Positions 1 through 11,408 of a DNA stretch of 64,000 bases are shown piece by piece. Position numbers and translations under genes: made by a program. The notes under the pieces were generated by a model. It was not told the DNA's origin, did not search any database, and worked only from the letters and a program-made list of their open reading frames with translations. Origin of the DNA: Prochilodus magdalenae (Eukaryota > Chordata > Actinopteri > Characiformes > Prochilodontidae); NCBI GenBank assembly GCA_024036415.1, contig JAMWET010005004.1, positions 1-64,000 on the forward strand, given 5' to 3'. Numbering within the stretch: position 1 is the first letter of the stretch; each line of letters opens with the position of its first letter.

Positions 1-294
1 TCTATGAGATTTGCAAAACATTGCATTCTGTTTTTATTTATATTTACATTTCTCTTAACACTCCACCTTTCCACCAAGTCGAAGTATCTATGAGTAGATT
101 AGTTCACATGGGTACCCTCTAACAACATAGATATGCAATAGATCTACAGAATGAAATGTCTATAAGGGGCTGAAACAAACACCCTCAAGACACTAATTAG
201 GTACCTACAGAATTGAGTCGAGATTAGACAGTTTTCACAATTAGAGAAAATGGCCACACTGAGAACCAAGTGACTCTCAGAGAGACAATCTTAC

Positions 295-468
295 CAAAGT
301 GCCTCCAGTTTACAGAGTGGGTTCCCCAGTACTTCACAGAACAGCTTTACTCCAGAATCCCCTATATTATTCTTTGACAAATGCAGTTCTCTCAAGTGTG
401 AGGGATTTGATTTCAGAGCTGAAGCCAGAGCAGCACAGCTTTCAGTTGTGATATTGCATTCCCTCAAC
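295..468 (-). CDS. LRR exon of NLR gene C (174 bp), last one inside the window
   Basis: CTGCAG acceptor, GTAAGA donor, 58 codons. Reads [20 protein letters not shown] then the core [16 protein letters not shown]. The last base before the donor pair is in TTG rather than the usual GAG, giving Trp at the junction. Further LRR exons should lie left of position 1. Confidence 0.75.
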
Positions 469-3400
469 CTGCAGAGATAAAAATGAGACGTTCTCATGAT
501 GGAGATGATCATTTATTAGGAATATGAGAAATGTTTAGTGTTTAGTGAGACAGAGGAAGTAAATACAACTGGCTATTAATGTATCTGGACAGCCTACGGG
601 TGAGAAAAAGAAGTCCCAAATCATGATTACAATCACTGGTTTACCATGTCATTACTTAAATTGCTTAGCCTAATTAAGAGTCCTTAATCAATCCCCATTT
701 TTTTGTAATGTGTCGCAGGCCTGATATTCTATGATAAAGGAACTGGACTCTAATCTTTAAACAATATGTGTTTATAAATAATTCATTAACAACGGTCTGA
801 AACTTTTGCCAGAGCATATGTAAGAATATGTGAACTAGATTATGTGTTGCTCTCTGTAAAAATGATCTTACCTCAGTGATTCTAATTTACAGAGAGGATT
901 CTTCAGCCCATCAGTGAGCAACTTCACTCCTGAATCTCCTATTTTATTTTGAGAAATATGCAGCTTTCTCAGCCTGGAGGATTCCGAGATGAGCACTGGG
1001 ACCAGACCTGCACAGCTTTTCTTCGTCAGTTCACAACGTAAAAGACTAAAGAAAACACAATTCTAACATTAGCATGACTGATATGAGCAAAATAAGCTAC
1101 ATATGATGTTCAGAAATACGACTGCGATTATTTGGTTCCATATTTCACTAAAAACACCTTTACTTTCTTATCATGTTTCTATTATTGTGTGTATCAGTGA
1201 AATTAAATATCACTTACTTGGCTGTTCTGGATTCTGCAACTACAGGTAGCAGCTTCAGAAGAACATAATCTGATCTTCCATAATTCCATAAAATAAATTC
1301 ACCAAACTTTTCTTCTGATGACAAGATTATATAAACCACAGCTGACCACTGGGAGGAGGAGAGTTTTCTTTCATTTGATCTGTAACGCTGCAGGCACTTT
1401 TCTACTTCCTCAACCAGAGAGTGATCGCCCAGTTCATTCAGACAGTGGAACAGATTCATGAATTTCTCTGGAGATTAATTCTCCCTGATCTTCTTCTTGA
1501 TGTACTGAACTGTTTCCTCTTTGCTGCAAGAGCTACTTCCTGTCTGTGTCTCTAAGAAAGAATGGTTGGACATCACCGAAAGACCCAGAAGAAAACGAAG
1601 GAACAGGTCCAGGTGTCCATTCGTACTCTGTAAGGCCTGTTTCACAGCACTCCTGTGAAGATCTGAGATTGTATTTTTCTCTCTCAAGAGACACAGTCTA
1701 GAGGGCTGACTCTCCCTAAGTACATTTGTCTTCTGGATCATGAAGGTCAGGTGCACATACAGAGCTGCCAGGTGTTCCTGAACACTCAGGTGAACAAAGC
1801 AGTACACCTTACTCTGGGGCAGCCCAGATTCCTCTCTGAAGATCTGTGTACACACACCTGAGTACACTGAGGCTTCTTGAACGCGGATGCCACACTCTCT
1901 CAGATCTTCCTCATAAAAGATCAGGTTTCCTCTCATCAGCTGCTGGAAGGCCAGGTGTCCCAGTTTGAGAAGTATCTCTTCATCTGTCTCCTGGATCTGT
2001 GTGTACTTCTCTCTTATGATCTGTGTCTGAATAATGAGGAAGTGTGTGTACATCTGAGTCAGAGTTTTGGGGATCTCTCCACTCTCTGCCTCACCCATCA
2101 TTCTCTCTAGAACAGTGGCTGAGATCCAGCAGAACACAGGTATGTGGCACATGATGTAGAGGCTCCTAGATGTCTTTAGGTGTGAGATGATGCTATTGGC
2201 CAGGTCCTCATCACTGATTCTCCTCCTGAAGTACTCCTCCTTCTGTGGGTCGGTAAAGCCTCGTACTTCTGTCACTCGATCCACATACTCGGAGGGGATC
2301 TGATCAGCAGCTGCAGGTCGGGAGGTTATCCAGATGAGAGCGGAGGGAAGCAGATTCCCCTTGATCAGGTTTATCAGCAGTACGTCCACTGAAGCTGATA
2401 CAGTCACATCACACACGCTCTCAGAGCTCTGAAAGTCTAGAGGTAAACGACACTCGTCTAAACCATCGAACACGAAGAGAGCTTTGTGCAGGCTGGACGT
2501 TTCTATTCCTGTCTCCTGAACACATTTATGAAGAAGGTCCAGCAGACTGAGTTTTTGGTCCTTCATCAAGTTCAGTTCTCTGAAAGGAAGTGGAAATATG
2601 AACTGGAGATCCTGATGGGCTTTATCTTCAGCCCAGTCCAGAATGAACTTCTGCACAGAGACTGTTTTCCCGATTCCAGCGACTCCTTTTGTCAGCACAG
2701 TTCTGATGGGCTTGTCTTGTTCAGATAAGGGCTTAAAGATGTCGTTGCATTTAATTGGCATGTCCTCAGTCGTTGTTCTCCTGGATGCTGCCTCGATCTG
2801 CCTCACCTCATGTTCATTATTAATCCCTACACGGTCTCCCTCAGTGATGTAGAGCTCTGTGTAGATCTTGTTGAGAAGTGTTGGGTTTCCCTGGTTTGAT
2901 ATCACTTCATTCAAACACTGGAACCTCTCTTTTAGAATGGCTCTGAAATTCTCCTGGACTTGCACTGAATCAGAAGTATGGCCTTGCCTGTGTGATGGTG
3001 AGACATATGGTGTGGTATAAGAACAATTTTCAGCTTCAACTTTAAATAAATTAAAAAATAAATTATATCACAATCCAACAGAATGCTTCTTTGTGTGCCC
3101 CATCTGTTATTCTAATCCTATTTTAACGTCACTTTTTAGTGTTCCTGATGATTAAAGTTTCAATTAAAGATTTTTTATGTTTCTTAAACGTTCTTGTGAA
3201 CTACACCATTTTACGCAATCTTAATTAAAAGCACACTGATCTACATTTTAAATGTATAAATGTGCTGTGGACATTATTAAAACACTACAGTAAAAATCTG
3301 TAGCTGAGACCTGCAACATAATTCAGATTTCTTTCATCAGTAGTTATTAGTCACCTGTGTTCAGATGAGGGGTCTTCATCTTTGAACGCCAATGTATGAT

Positions 3401-6400
3401 TCATAGACTCATTACTCCTCCTGGATACACAGCTGGGTCCTGGAGAGTCTGATCCCTCGATCTCCTGTAGACTGTAAGAATACAAGGTATTTGAGAAATT
3501 GTTATTATTGGCACTTTGTGTTTTACAGACTCATCTTAACATTCGAATGTCTTTATTTTGTAACTACATTAAATTTGTTTCATCGTGGCGAAGCTGATGA
3601 TTGGTGATTTCTGAAACGTGCTACTGACATGATTGAAAGAATAATAACATAAACACTCTGAGCTTCAGTTATAGCAGTAGTTACTCTGATAAGTCGTTAC
3701 CTGTGTTCAGATGAGGGGTCTTTGAACACCATTGGAGGATTCATAGACCCATCACTCCTCATGGACACACAGCTGGGCTTTGGAGAGTCTGATCTCTTGA
3801 TCTGTAGTAGACTGTAATATTATACAATACAGGTGATTGTGTGGCCCATCTTGATACAGTAATGACTTTATTTTAGTTAAATTACAGTTTTTAAATTGTC
3901 CTAATTTTTGATGTACCTGATGTTTAGTGTTTCCCATTGAATACTTGCAGTATACAGCTCTGGAAACTGTAAGAGCCCACCTGTAACTGATCAGGTTCTC
4001 TAGGTGTACAGGTTCTGGGTTTGTGTTGGTTCTGTTTGATTCTCTACACTACTGGAACCATGTCTCCCAAACTCCAGATCAGATATTGTATTAGATCTGT
4101 GTATTTAGAAAATCACTAATGACCTCCAGAAGCCTGTTTTTAGAACCATGCTCGCTGTGCGTTTCACCCCAGCCACTGCTCGCCAGTCTCTCTGTAGGTC
4201 ACTCGAGGTCATCTTACGGTGGGTAAGGGACATTGGGATGAGGTGGCGCTCATCACGGTCAGTAGAGAGTGGGTTTGGCCCTCTGCCAGTCTGTAGCTGT
4301 GTTGTCCTGTGTGTTGGCTGCTGGACCTTGTTCTTATGAACCAGACGCTCACTGTATCCGCCAGTAAAGCTAGAACCCAACCTTCGGTTCCTCACTGAGA
4401 ACCTACTGTTTATGTGGAGATGCTGTTTGTGGAAGACGCTGGAGGGGTCTCTGAGTTAATTGTGAGTATAAGTTCCCTAACAGATAGTTTTGGTTCAGTT
4501 CTGCTTATATCATATAAGTGCTGGTCGACTACGAGGCAAATATGAGACATGTCCACCAGAATACAGCCAGATGTGGGACAGCTTCCTACAGGGTTGCCTC
4601 ATGTCCATGTTTGTGGGCCATTATCCAGGTGAATATTATGGACCAGCAATGTAGATACTACACCAGGCACCGTCCAATAGTTCTACACACTTTACACTAA
4701 TGGGCCAGATGTGTGCCAAGGACCCAGACGTATACTGAGCCAGAACAAACCAAAGGATGGGTCACACCAGTGGACCAGACATATTTTGCTAATTAGGTCC
4801 TGTTTAATAGAGAAATATTGTTTACAAATATATATGTGGTATATTCATTGTGAAATTAAGGGCATGAGCGATACACAGTACCGGTCTGACCCACCGCTAA
4901 GAGGTGTGAATCAGCTGGGATTGTCCAGATGAAGGGAATCCATCTTTAAACGGTATTGGAGGATTCATAGACACATCATTCCTCATGGACACACAGTTGG
5001 GTTCTAGTGAGTCTGATCTCTTTAGCATAGTGTGCACATGCTGTTTCCCCACCCTAATATTCTAATTACTTTTATTTTAATTACATCACTATTTTTACAT
5101 TTGCATTTTTATCAAATAGAAATTTTGTGTGTCTTTTTATGTGTTTTTAAATGTTTCTTGTGAACTGCACTATTCTAATCACTTTCACTTGAAAGCACTT
5201 TGATCTACACTGTAAATATATAAAACATGAGAAAGAGTAATAAAACTAAATCTCTGTGTACTGCTGTCTCAGCAGAAGCTCAATTCTGATTAGTCAATAC
5301 CTGAGTTCAGATGAGAGGTCTTCATCTTTAAACACCATTGGAGGATTCATAGACGCATCACTCCTCATGGACACCATGCTGGGCTCTGGAGTGTCTGATC
5401 TCTGTAGTGGACTGAAATATTTATACAAGTTATTTAATTAATTATTATTATTGGCTAATGCCTTCTAATGACATTACCGCTCTTAATTGAAAGCACTTTG
5501 ATCTACATTTGAAATGGATCAAACATGGTACTGACGTTATCAGAACAGAAGAAACACTTGTAACTGAGAGCTCCGATATAATTCCGTCTTCCTTACAGCA
5601 GTAGTTAACTCTGATTAGTCATCACCTGAGTTCAGATGAGGGGTTTCCATCTTTGAACACCATTGGAGGATTCATAGACGCATCACTCCTCATAGACACA
5701 CAGCTGGGCTCTGGAGAGTCTGATCTCTGTAGTGGACTGAAATATTTATACACGTTATTTAATTAATTATTATTATTGACTAATGATGTCTAATTACATT
5801 ACAGTTTTTGATTTCGTCAGTTATTGATATGCCTTATGATTGATGAATTCTATTTAATAATTTCTTTCATTTTCATCATTCCAGTTTTCAGGTTCTTGTA
5901 ACCTACACAATTGTAACCGCTCCTAATTGAAAGCACTTTGATCTACATTTGAAATGGATCAAACATGCTACAGACATTATCAGAACAGGAACAACAAAGA
6001 AACAATAAATTAAAAACTGAGAGCTCTGATATAATTCAGTCCTCCTTACAGCAGTAGTTAACTCTGATTAGTCATCACCTGAGTTTAGATGAGGGGTCTC
6101 CATCTTTGAACACCATTGGAGGATTCATAGACGCATCACTCCTCATAGACACACAGCTGGGCTCTGGAGAGTCTGATCTCTTTGTTTCTATTGGACTACA
6201 CAAACACATGACATAAGTGATGTAGGCTATTTTTAGTTACTGCCATTTCATGTTTAATTAACCCATATCGTTTACATGCTCATGTTTATTTAACCTATAT
6301 AATCTTTGTAGGTTTTCTTCCACCCCCCATTTCATCTTTGAACATAGAAGTACCCCTCATGAACACAGAGTTGGGTATCTGGATCAGACTACAGAGGATC

Positions 6401-6614
6401 ATAGGCATTTTTGCAGGCATGTGAGATTTACATGCGGAATTTGAATATCTCTCTGAATCAAAAATGCTAACGAATCTAGATGTCACCGATAAGTAATAAC
6501 AAAGGTGTGACTTGTCAATTTCACACAGAGCCACTGAGAGGACAAGGACGCTGTAGCTCACCTCTGGCTTAACGATGGGGTCTCCATGTGTGTGTCCTGT
6601 TGAGGAGTCTCCAT
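295..6614 (-). CDS. NLR gene C: NLRC3-like FISNA-NACHT-LRR protein, 3' end off the window, NACHT exon broken by TAA
   Basis: Spliced model read on the minus strand: start exon 6562-6614, N-terminal repeat exons 6079-6195, 5626-5736, 5301-5411, 3701-3811 and 3355-3471, NACHT exon 1218-2987, LRR exons 872-1045 and 295-468, continuing beyond position 1. All junctions are GT/AG and every exon ends in the same phase (two bases of a codon), so exons could be skipped or added without losing frame. The family consists of presumed cytosolic pattern-recognition proteins that bind nucleotide through NACHT and ligand through LRRs. Visible motifs are the P-loop GVAGIGKT and the Walker B run LFVFDGLDE in the large exon. 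An in-frame TAA at 1475-1477 would cut the protein before its LRRs, so this is either a pseudogene, a null allele or a sequence error. The start exon is the weakest part of the model. Confidence 0.75.
872..1045 (-). CDS. LRR exon of NLR gene C (174 bp)
   Basis: CTTTAG acceptor, GTAAGA donor, 58 codons. Contains [20 protein letters not shown] and the LRR core [16 protein letters not shown]. It corresponds in position and sequence to gene B exon 36646-36819. Confidence 0.75.
1218..2987 (-). pseudogene. FISNA-NACHT-winged helix exon of NLR gene C with in-frame TAA
   Basis: A single 1,770 bp exon, the size expected for the fish NLR-C family (1,773 bp in gene B). It begins after CACACAG in phase and ends AA before GTAAGTG. 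In order it encodes a FISNA-like segment, P-loop GVAGIGKT, Walker [10 protein letters not shown], the sensor stretch [20 protein letters not shown], and a winged-helix region with [15 protein letters not shown]. At 1475-1477 a TAA stands where gene B has CCA (Pro); the frame continues open on both sides, so this is a point lesion rather than a frameshift. The 82 codons after the stop still match gene B, suggesting a recent change or a base-call error. Confidence 0.85.
3355..3471 (-). CDS. N-terminal repeat exon of NLR gene C (117 bp, last before NACHT)
   Basis: Acceptor TCTTACAG and donor GTGACT. Reads [20 protein letters not shown] then [15 protein letters not shown]. It is the most diverged of the open copies and joins the NACHT exon in phase. 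Confidence 0.7.
3701..3811 (-). CDS. N-terminal repeat exon of NLR gene C (111 bp)
   Basis: Acceptor ATTACAG and donor GTAACG. Reads [20 protein letters not shown] then [13 protein letters not shown]; two codons (the Asp-Gly of FKDGDPSS) are missing relative to the 117 bp copies, without loss of frame. Confidence 0.7.
4100..4920. other. Unassigned insertion-like stretch within the exon array
   Basis: No exon of the array is present here. The 4140-4400 part has phrases (for example CTCGCCAGTCTCTCTGTAGG) that feel like a dispersed fish repeat, but I could not find terminal repeats or name it. Short ORFs on both strands show no family motif. Confidence 0.3.
4929..5025 (-). pseudogene. Decayed N-terminal repeat exon between working copies
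   Basis: The core ([21 protein letters not shown]) is still recognisable, but no AG acceptor sits at the expected upper end and the GTGA donor is replaced by unrelated sequence at the lower end. It is therefore unlikely to be spliced in. It marks a lost unit of the exon array. Confidence 0.6.
5301..5411 (-). CDS. N-terminal repeat exon of NLR gene C (111 bp)
   Basis: Reads [20 protein letters not shown] then [16 protein letters not shown], with intact acceptor and donor. The conserved Cys of the PSCVSM core is replaced by Met in this copy. Confidence 0.7.
5626..5736 (-). CDS. N-terminal repeat exon of NLR gene C (111 bp)
   Basis: Same borders (TTTCAG acceptor, GTGATG donor) and same phase as its neighbours. 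It is nearly identical to the 5301-5411 copy, including flanking intron sequence such as the GAAATATTTATAC block next to the acceptor, which shows duplication of exon plus intron as one unit. Confidence 0.7.
6079..6195 (-). CDS. N-terminal repeat exon of NLR gene C (117 bp, copy nearest the start)
   Basis: Acceptor TGTAG at its upper end and donor GTGATG at its lower end. It reads through in phase with the motif [19 protein letters not shown] followed by [12 protein letters not shown]. Fish NLR-C proteins are known to carry tandem copies of a peptide of about 30-40 residues encoded by single exons ahead of FISNA-NACHT; its function is not established. This copy is full length. Confidence 0.7.
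6330..6400 (-). pseudogene. Fragment of an N-terminal repeat exon
   Basis: Reverse strand retains [15 protein letters not shown] and [14 protein letters not shown] pieces of the repeat exon in different frames, with no proper splice borders. It is a further decayed unit at the promoter-proximal edge of the array. Confidence 0.4.
6562..6614 (-). CDS. Candidate first coding exon of NLR gene C
   Basis: Begins at an ATG (6614-6612), reads [17 protein letters not shown] and ends CAGAG before a GTGAGC donor, in the same phase as the downstream repeat exons. A longer exon starting near 6712 after a TTTTAG acceptor is possible, but its reading frame upstream of this ATG does not stay open in the needed phase. 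Choice of start is inferred from phase only. Confidence 0.4.
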
Positions 6615-7820
6615 CTTTAAAGTGGAGTGGTTAGTGGAGTTTCCTCGTCCAGATGACTGTTCATGGGCATATACCTGGACACTGGCGAGTCTCTTCTGCT
6701 AGAATGGACATTCCTAAAACAATGCCCGAAACAACACTGTTAATTATTTCTGTTGAGGTATGTGGGAATGTGTAGCTCCTTTGGCGAATACAGATGTGTG
6801 GTTTTACGGTATTAGGTGGTCAGTGCACACGCCCAGACCAGTGTACAGACCAGTGGTATGGCAAATTCTCATCAGCAAATATTAAATTCAAGAACGCCAC
6901 TGTAATTTCCTAATTCCTCCAGGTATAATATCATAATACTATAATTATAATAATAATAATTTTATAATAATAAATAATAATATAATAAATTATAAAGTTG
7001 TGCATGCTCTGATTCTAAAGAACACCATCCTGACATTCGCAGTCTACCAGCAGGATCTTCCATTGTCAATCAGAAACGCTGGTCCTCATGTGAACTAAAC
7101 CTAAGGATCAGGTAATACCAGTACATCAGGTTTTACGAGTCATTTCCTGGTTTCTAGCATGGTTATGAAATACTGAACAGAAAAAATGTAAATATGAGCT
7201 TTGAATAGTCCAGTTTTAAAACTTTAAGCTCTAATTCATTCTATTTTCATAGTTTATATGAAGAAGCTAATACGTCCAGTGGGTTCAGAATTACCGCGGT
7301 GCAGAACTGAACATGTTTTGAACAGCCTAGAGGAGGAAAGAATGTCTGACGTCCGGAGTCATTCTTCATCTAACTACTGCCTGTGCGCCTGTTCCTCTCT
7401 GTAGTTCCCTTCTTTTGATTACTCTCCAGCAGCTGGACTGTACAACCACAACCATTCCAACTAGACCCCCTTCTCTTTCAGCATTAATGAATAAAACTTC
7501 TCACCTTCGTAGTCCCGTCTTCACGGAGGTAAATAAAGGTCAGGCTGCACTGAGCTCTTTCACTTTCAGTTATACCAACCTTAGTCGATCCATCACTCTG
7601 TCACCCTTGTGCCCATATAAGGAATTCCGGGTCTAAGAGGAAGAATGAACAGAGCTTTGAAAACTGCCTCTGTCACACCCTGTGGAACTTAGATGTGTTC
7701 CAGACCTGATACGTTTTTGTCCTCTGAACATTTTTCTCTCAACTATCACTGAACCGTCTGAATTATAAGGTCATTAAAAAGTTTACATTTGAAAATTGCT
7801 TACAATTGAATACATACATC
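6615..7820. other. Upstream region of NLR gene C, no gene recognised
   Basis: AT-rich non-coding sequence with a TAATAA-rich tract near 6935-6995. The promoter and any untranslated exon of gene C should lie here, but no clear TATA box or exon border can be chosen by eye. A plus-strand ORF at 7415-7636 has no recognisable motif and is probably chance. Confidence 0.4.
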
Positions 7821-7824
7821 AAAG

Positions 7825-8130
7825 CTACCGCACTCTGATCTCCTTAAAATCAATACAAGCTGTATAGTTTGCCAGTGTGGCGGTGTATTTGGTCCCATCA
7901 GTAATAACACCCCGAAGCCTTCTTTTCACCATGGGCATCTTAATTCCCCCTGGCTCCTCATCAGCGCTGAAGGAGTGTCTCTGTGTAGCACACGTTTCAT
8001 TAGACTGAATTAAATCTGGAAATTTTACAGAGGCCATAGAACAGGGGACGGTGATGCCTTCTGCTTGTGTGACCTCATCTCCTGAATTTCCAAAGGGTCT
8101 CTAAAAGCATTTTTATATTTATAGCAGAAA
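7825..8130 (-). other. Unassigned open stretch next to the minisatellite
   Basis: The reverse strand is open upstream of and through an ATG at 8037-8035 and ends in a stop at 7825-7827. It contains ordinary-looking protein sequence such as MPMVKRRLRGVITDGTKYTA and NYTACIDFKEIRVR. No family is recognised. It could be a relic exon or part of an old repeat; composition is unlike the adjoining array. Confidence 0.25.
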
Positions 8131-8179
8131 CAGCAGGAATATTCCTGAGGAACCGTTTAACACAGCAATATGGGACTAC

Positions 8180-10815
8180 ACTGCTCCTCATCCTCATCAC
8201 TAACACACTGCTCCTCATCTTCATCACTAACACACTGCTCCTCATCCTCATCACTAACACACTGCTCCTCATCTTCATCACTAACACACTGCTCCTCATC
8301 CTCATCACTAACACACTGCTCCTCATCTTCATCACTAACACACTGCTCCTCATCCTCATCACTAACACACTGCTCCTCATCTTCATCACTAACACACTGC
8401 TCCTCATCACTAACACACTGCTCCTCATCTTCATCACTAACACACTGCTCCTCATCCTCATCACTAACACACTGCTCCTCATCTTCATCACTAACACACT
8501 GTTCCTCATCACTAACACACTGCTCCTCATCTTCATCACTAACACACTGCTCCTTATCTTCATCACTAACACACTGCTCCTCATCACTAACACACTGCTC
8601 CTCATCCTCATCACTAACACACTGCTCCTCATCTTCATCACTAACACACTGCTCCTCATCTTCATCACTAACACACTGCTCCTTATCTTCATCACTAACA
8701 CACTGCTCCTCATCACTAACACACTGCTCCTCATCCTCATCACTAACACACTGCTCCTCATCTTCATCACTAACACACTGCTCCTCATCTTCATCACTAA
8801 CACACTGCTCCTCATCACTAACACACTGCTCCTCATCACTAACACACTGCTCCTTATCTTCATCACTAACACACTGCTCCTCGTCTTCATCACTAACACA
8901 CTGCTCCTCATCACTAACACACTGCTCCTCATCCTCATCACTAACACACTGCTCCTCATACTAACACACTGCTCCTCATCTTCATCACTAACACACTGCT
9001 CCTCATCTTCATCACTAACACACTGCTCCTCATCACTAACACACTGCTCCTCATCCTCATCACTAACACACTGCTCCTCATCCTCATCACTAACACACTG
9101 CTCCTCATCTTCATCACTAACACACTGCTCCTCATCACTAACACACTGCTCCTCATCCTCATCACTAACACACTGCTCCTCATCTTCATCACTAACACAC
9201 TGCTCCTCATCTTCATCACTAACACACTGCTCCTAATCACTAACACACTGCTCCTCATCCTCATCACTAACACACTGCTCCTCATACTAACACACTGCTC
9301 CTCATCTTCATCATTAACACACTGCTCCTCATCTTCATCACTAACACACTGCTCCTCATCTTCATCACTAACACACTGCTCCTCATCACTAACACACTGC
9401 TCCTCATCTTCATCACTAACACACTGCTCCTCATCTTCATCACTAACACACTGCTCCTCATCTTCATCCCTAACACACTGCTCCTCATCACTAACACACT
9501 GCTCCTCATCTTCATCACTAACACACTGCTCCTCATCTTCATCACTAACACACTGCTTCATCACTAACACACTGCTCCTCATCATCACTAACACACTGCT
9601 CCTCATCTTCATCACTAACACACTGCTCCTCATCTTCATCAATAACACACTGCTCCTCATCTTCATCACTAACACACTGCTCCTCATCTTCATCACTAAC
9701 ACACTGCTCCTCATCTTCATCACTAACACACTGCTCCTCATCACTAACACACTGCTCCTCATCCTCATCACTAACACACTGCTCCTCATCCTCATCACTA
9801 ACACACTGCTCTTCATCTTCATCACTAACACACTGCTCCTCATCACTAACACACTGCTCCTCATCCTCATCACTAACACACTGCTCCTCATCTTCATCAC
9901 TAACACACTGCTCCTCATCTTCATCACTAACACACTGCTCCTAATCACTAACACACTGCTCCTCATCCTCATCACTAACACACTGCTCCTCATACTAACA
10001 CACTGCTCCTCATCTTCATCACTAACACACTGCTCCTCATCTTCATCACTAACACACTGCTCCTCATCTTCATCACTAACACACTGCTCCTCATCACTAA
10101 CACACTGCTCCTCATCTTCATCACTAACACACTGCTCCTCATCTTCATCACTAACACACTGCTCCTCATCTTCATCCCTAACACACTGCTCCTCATCACT
10201 AACACACTGCTCCTCATCTTCATCACTAACACACTGCTTCATCACTAACACACTGCTCCTCATCATCACTAACACACTGCTCCTCATCTTCATCACTAAC
10301 ACACTGCTCCTCATCTTCATCAATAACACACTGCTCCTCATCTTCATCACTAACACACTGCTCCTCATCTTCATCACTAACACACTGCTCCTCATCACTA
10401 ACACACTGCTCCTCATCATTAACACACTGCTCCTCATCTTCATCACTAACACACTGCTCCTCATCTTCATCACTAACACACTGCTCCTCAATACTAACAC
10501 ACTGCTCCTCATCTTCATCACTAACACACTGCTCCTCATCTTCATCACTAACACACTGCTCCTCATCTTCATCACTAACACACTGCTCCACATCACTAAC
10601 ACACTGCTCCTCATCTTCATCACTAACACACTGCTCCTCATCTTCATCACTAACACACTGCTCCTCATCACTAACACACTGCTTATCATCCTCATCACTA
10701 ACACACTGCTCCTCATACTAACACACTGCTCCTCATCACTAACACCCTGCTCCTCATCACTAACACCCTGCTTCATCACTACCACCCTGCTTCATCACTA
10801 ACACACTGCTCCTTT
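8180..10815. repeat. Large GAGGAG-type minisatellite with higher-order structure
   Basis: About 2.6 kb of the unit CTCCTCATCNTCATCACTAACACACTG (27 bp, N = T or C) mixed with a 21 bp form that lacks one ATCNTC hexamer and rarer irregular units. Marker variants recur at a fixed distance: CTCCTAATCAC at 9229 and 9937 (708 bp) and ATCAATAACAC near 9638 and 10319 (681 bp, one 27 bp unit fewer), so a block of about 0.7 kb was duplicated as a whole. Because nearly all units are multiples of three, long ORFs appear on both strands; none looks like a gene. Confidence 0.95.
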
Positions 10816-10839
10816 GACCATTGAGATCATGTACCATAA

Positions 10840-11408
10840 GTGCTGTCTGGGAGGAGATTTTTCATCCTGATCACAGACTCCTTACCCTACTCCCATCAGA
10901 CAGGCGGTAGAGGAGCCTCTGCTCCCACCCCAGCAGCTTTAGGAGGAGCTTCTTTCCTGAGGCTGTGACCTTTCTGAACTGCACACCGCCACTTTAACTG
11001 CACTCACTGCACTGAACTGTACTTTAAGCCTCTCTGCACTGTTCATAACTACACAGTCTATTACTGCACTGCCCTTATCAGGACAGTTACTGCACACACT
11101 GTATATGAACTCACTGTCATGTGTCCTTAACTCTGCATACACACCATATTCACTCCCATAGTACATACAGCCTCCATTAATCTCTCCACTCACTCTGTAC
11201 ATACGCATATACCCATCTGTATTTTCTACCGCTCCACTGTCCATTACTGTACATACTGAACCTCTGCATCACATGCCATGGCTACTTTCCTGCAATATAT
11301 ATACAAACAATACTGTATTTTGCACTTTTGGTTAGATACTAACTGCATTTCATTGGCTCTGTACCTGTACTCTGGAAAATGACAAAATGTAATCTAATCT
11401 AATCTAAT
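10840..11408 (+). mobile_element. 3' end of a non-LTR retrotransposon (LINE)
   Basis: Sequence around 10880-10985 resembles the degraded C-terminal end of a fish LINE reverse transcriptase followed by a 3' untranslated region. The copy ends in a short TAATC repeat (TGTAATCTAATCTAATCTAA near 11388-11407), a typical LINE 3' terminus. It is 5' truncated. Family assignment (L2 or Rex-like) is not certain from sequence alone. Confidence 0.5.

Larger units (their letters stand above)
3472..6078 (-). repeat. Tandem exon-plus-intron array encoding the NLR N-terminal repeats
   Basis: Between the working exons the introns share blocks: a GAAAGCACTTTGATCTACA block occurs near 5192, 5493 and 5932, with a diverged form near 3230, and the sequence beside each acceptor is shared by the 5.3 and 5.6 kb copies. 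Unit length is roughly 320-450 bp. The stretch 4100-4900 is foreign to this pattern and looks like an unidentified insertion. Confidence 0.65.

Noticed and set aside
3355..6195. Regularly spaced repeats resembling a CRISPR array
   Set aside because: The repeated blocks are 111-117 bp coding exons with GT/AG borders in a vertebrate gene.
8075..10785. Long ORFs on both strands (up to 609 codons) with Glu/Asp-rich or Ser/Leu-rich repeats
   Set aside because: They follow from a minisatellite whose units are multiples of three; several frames and both strands are open at once, and the frames switch at irregular units.
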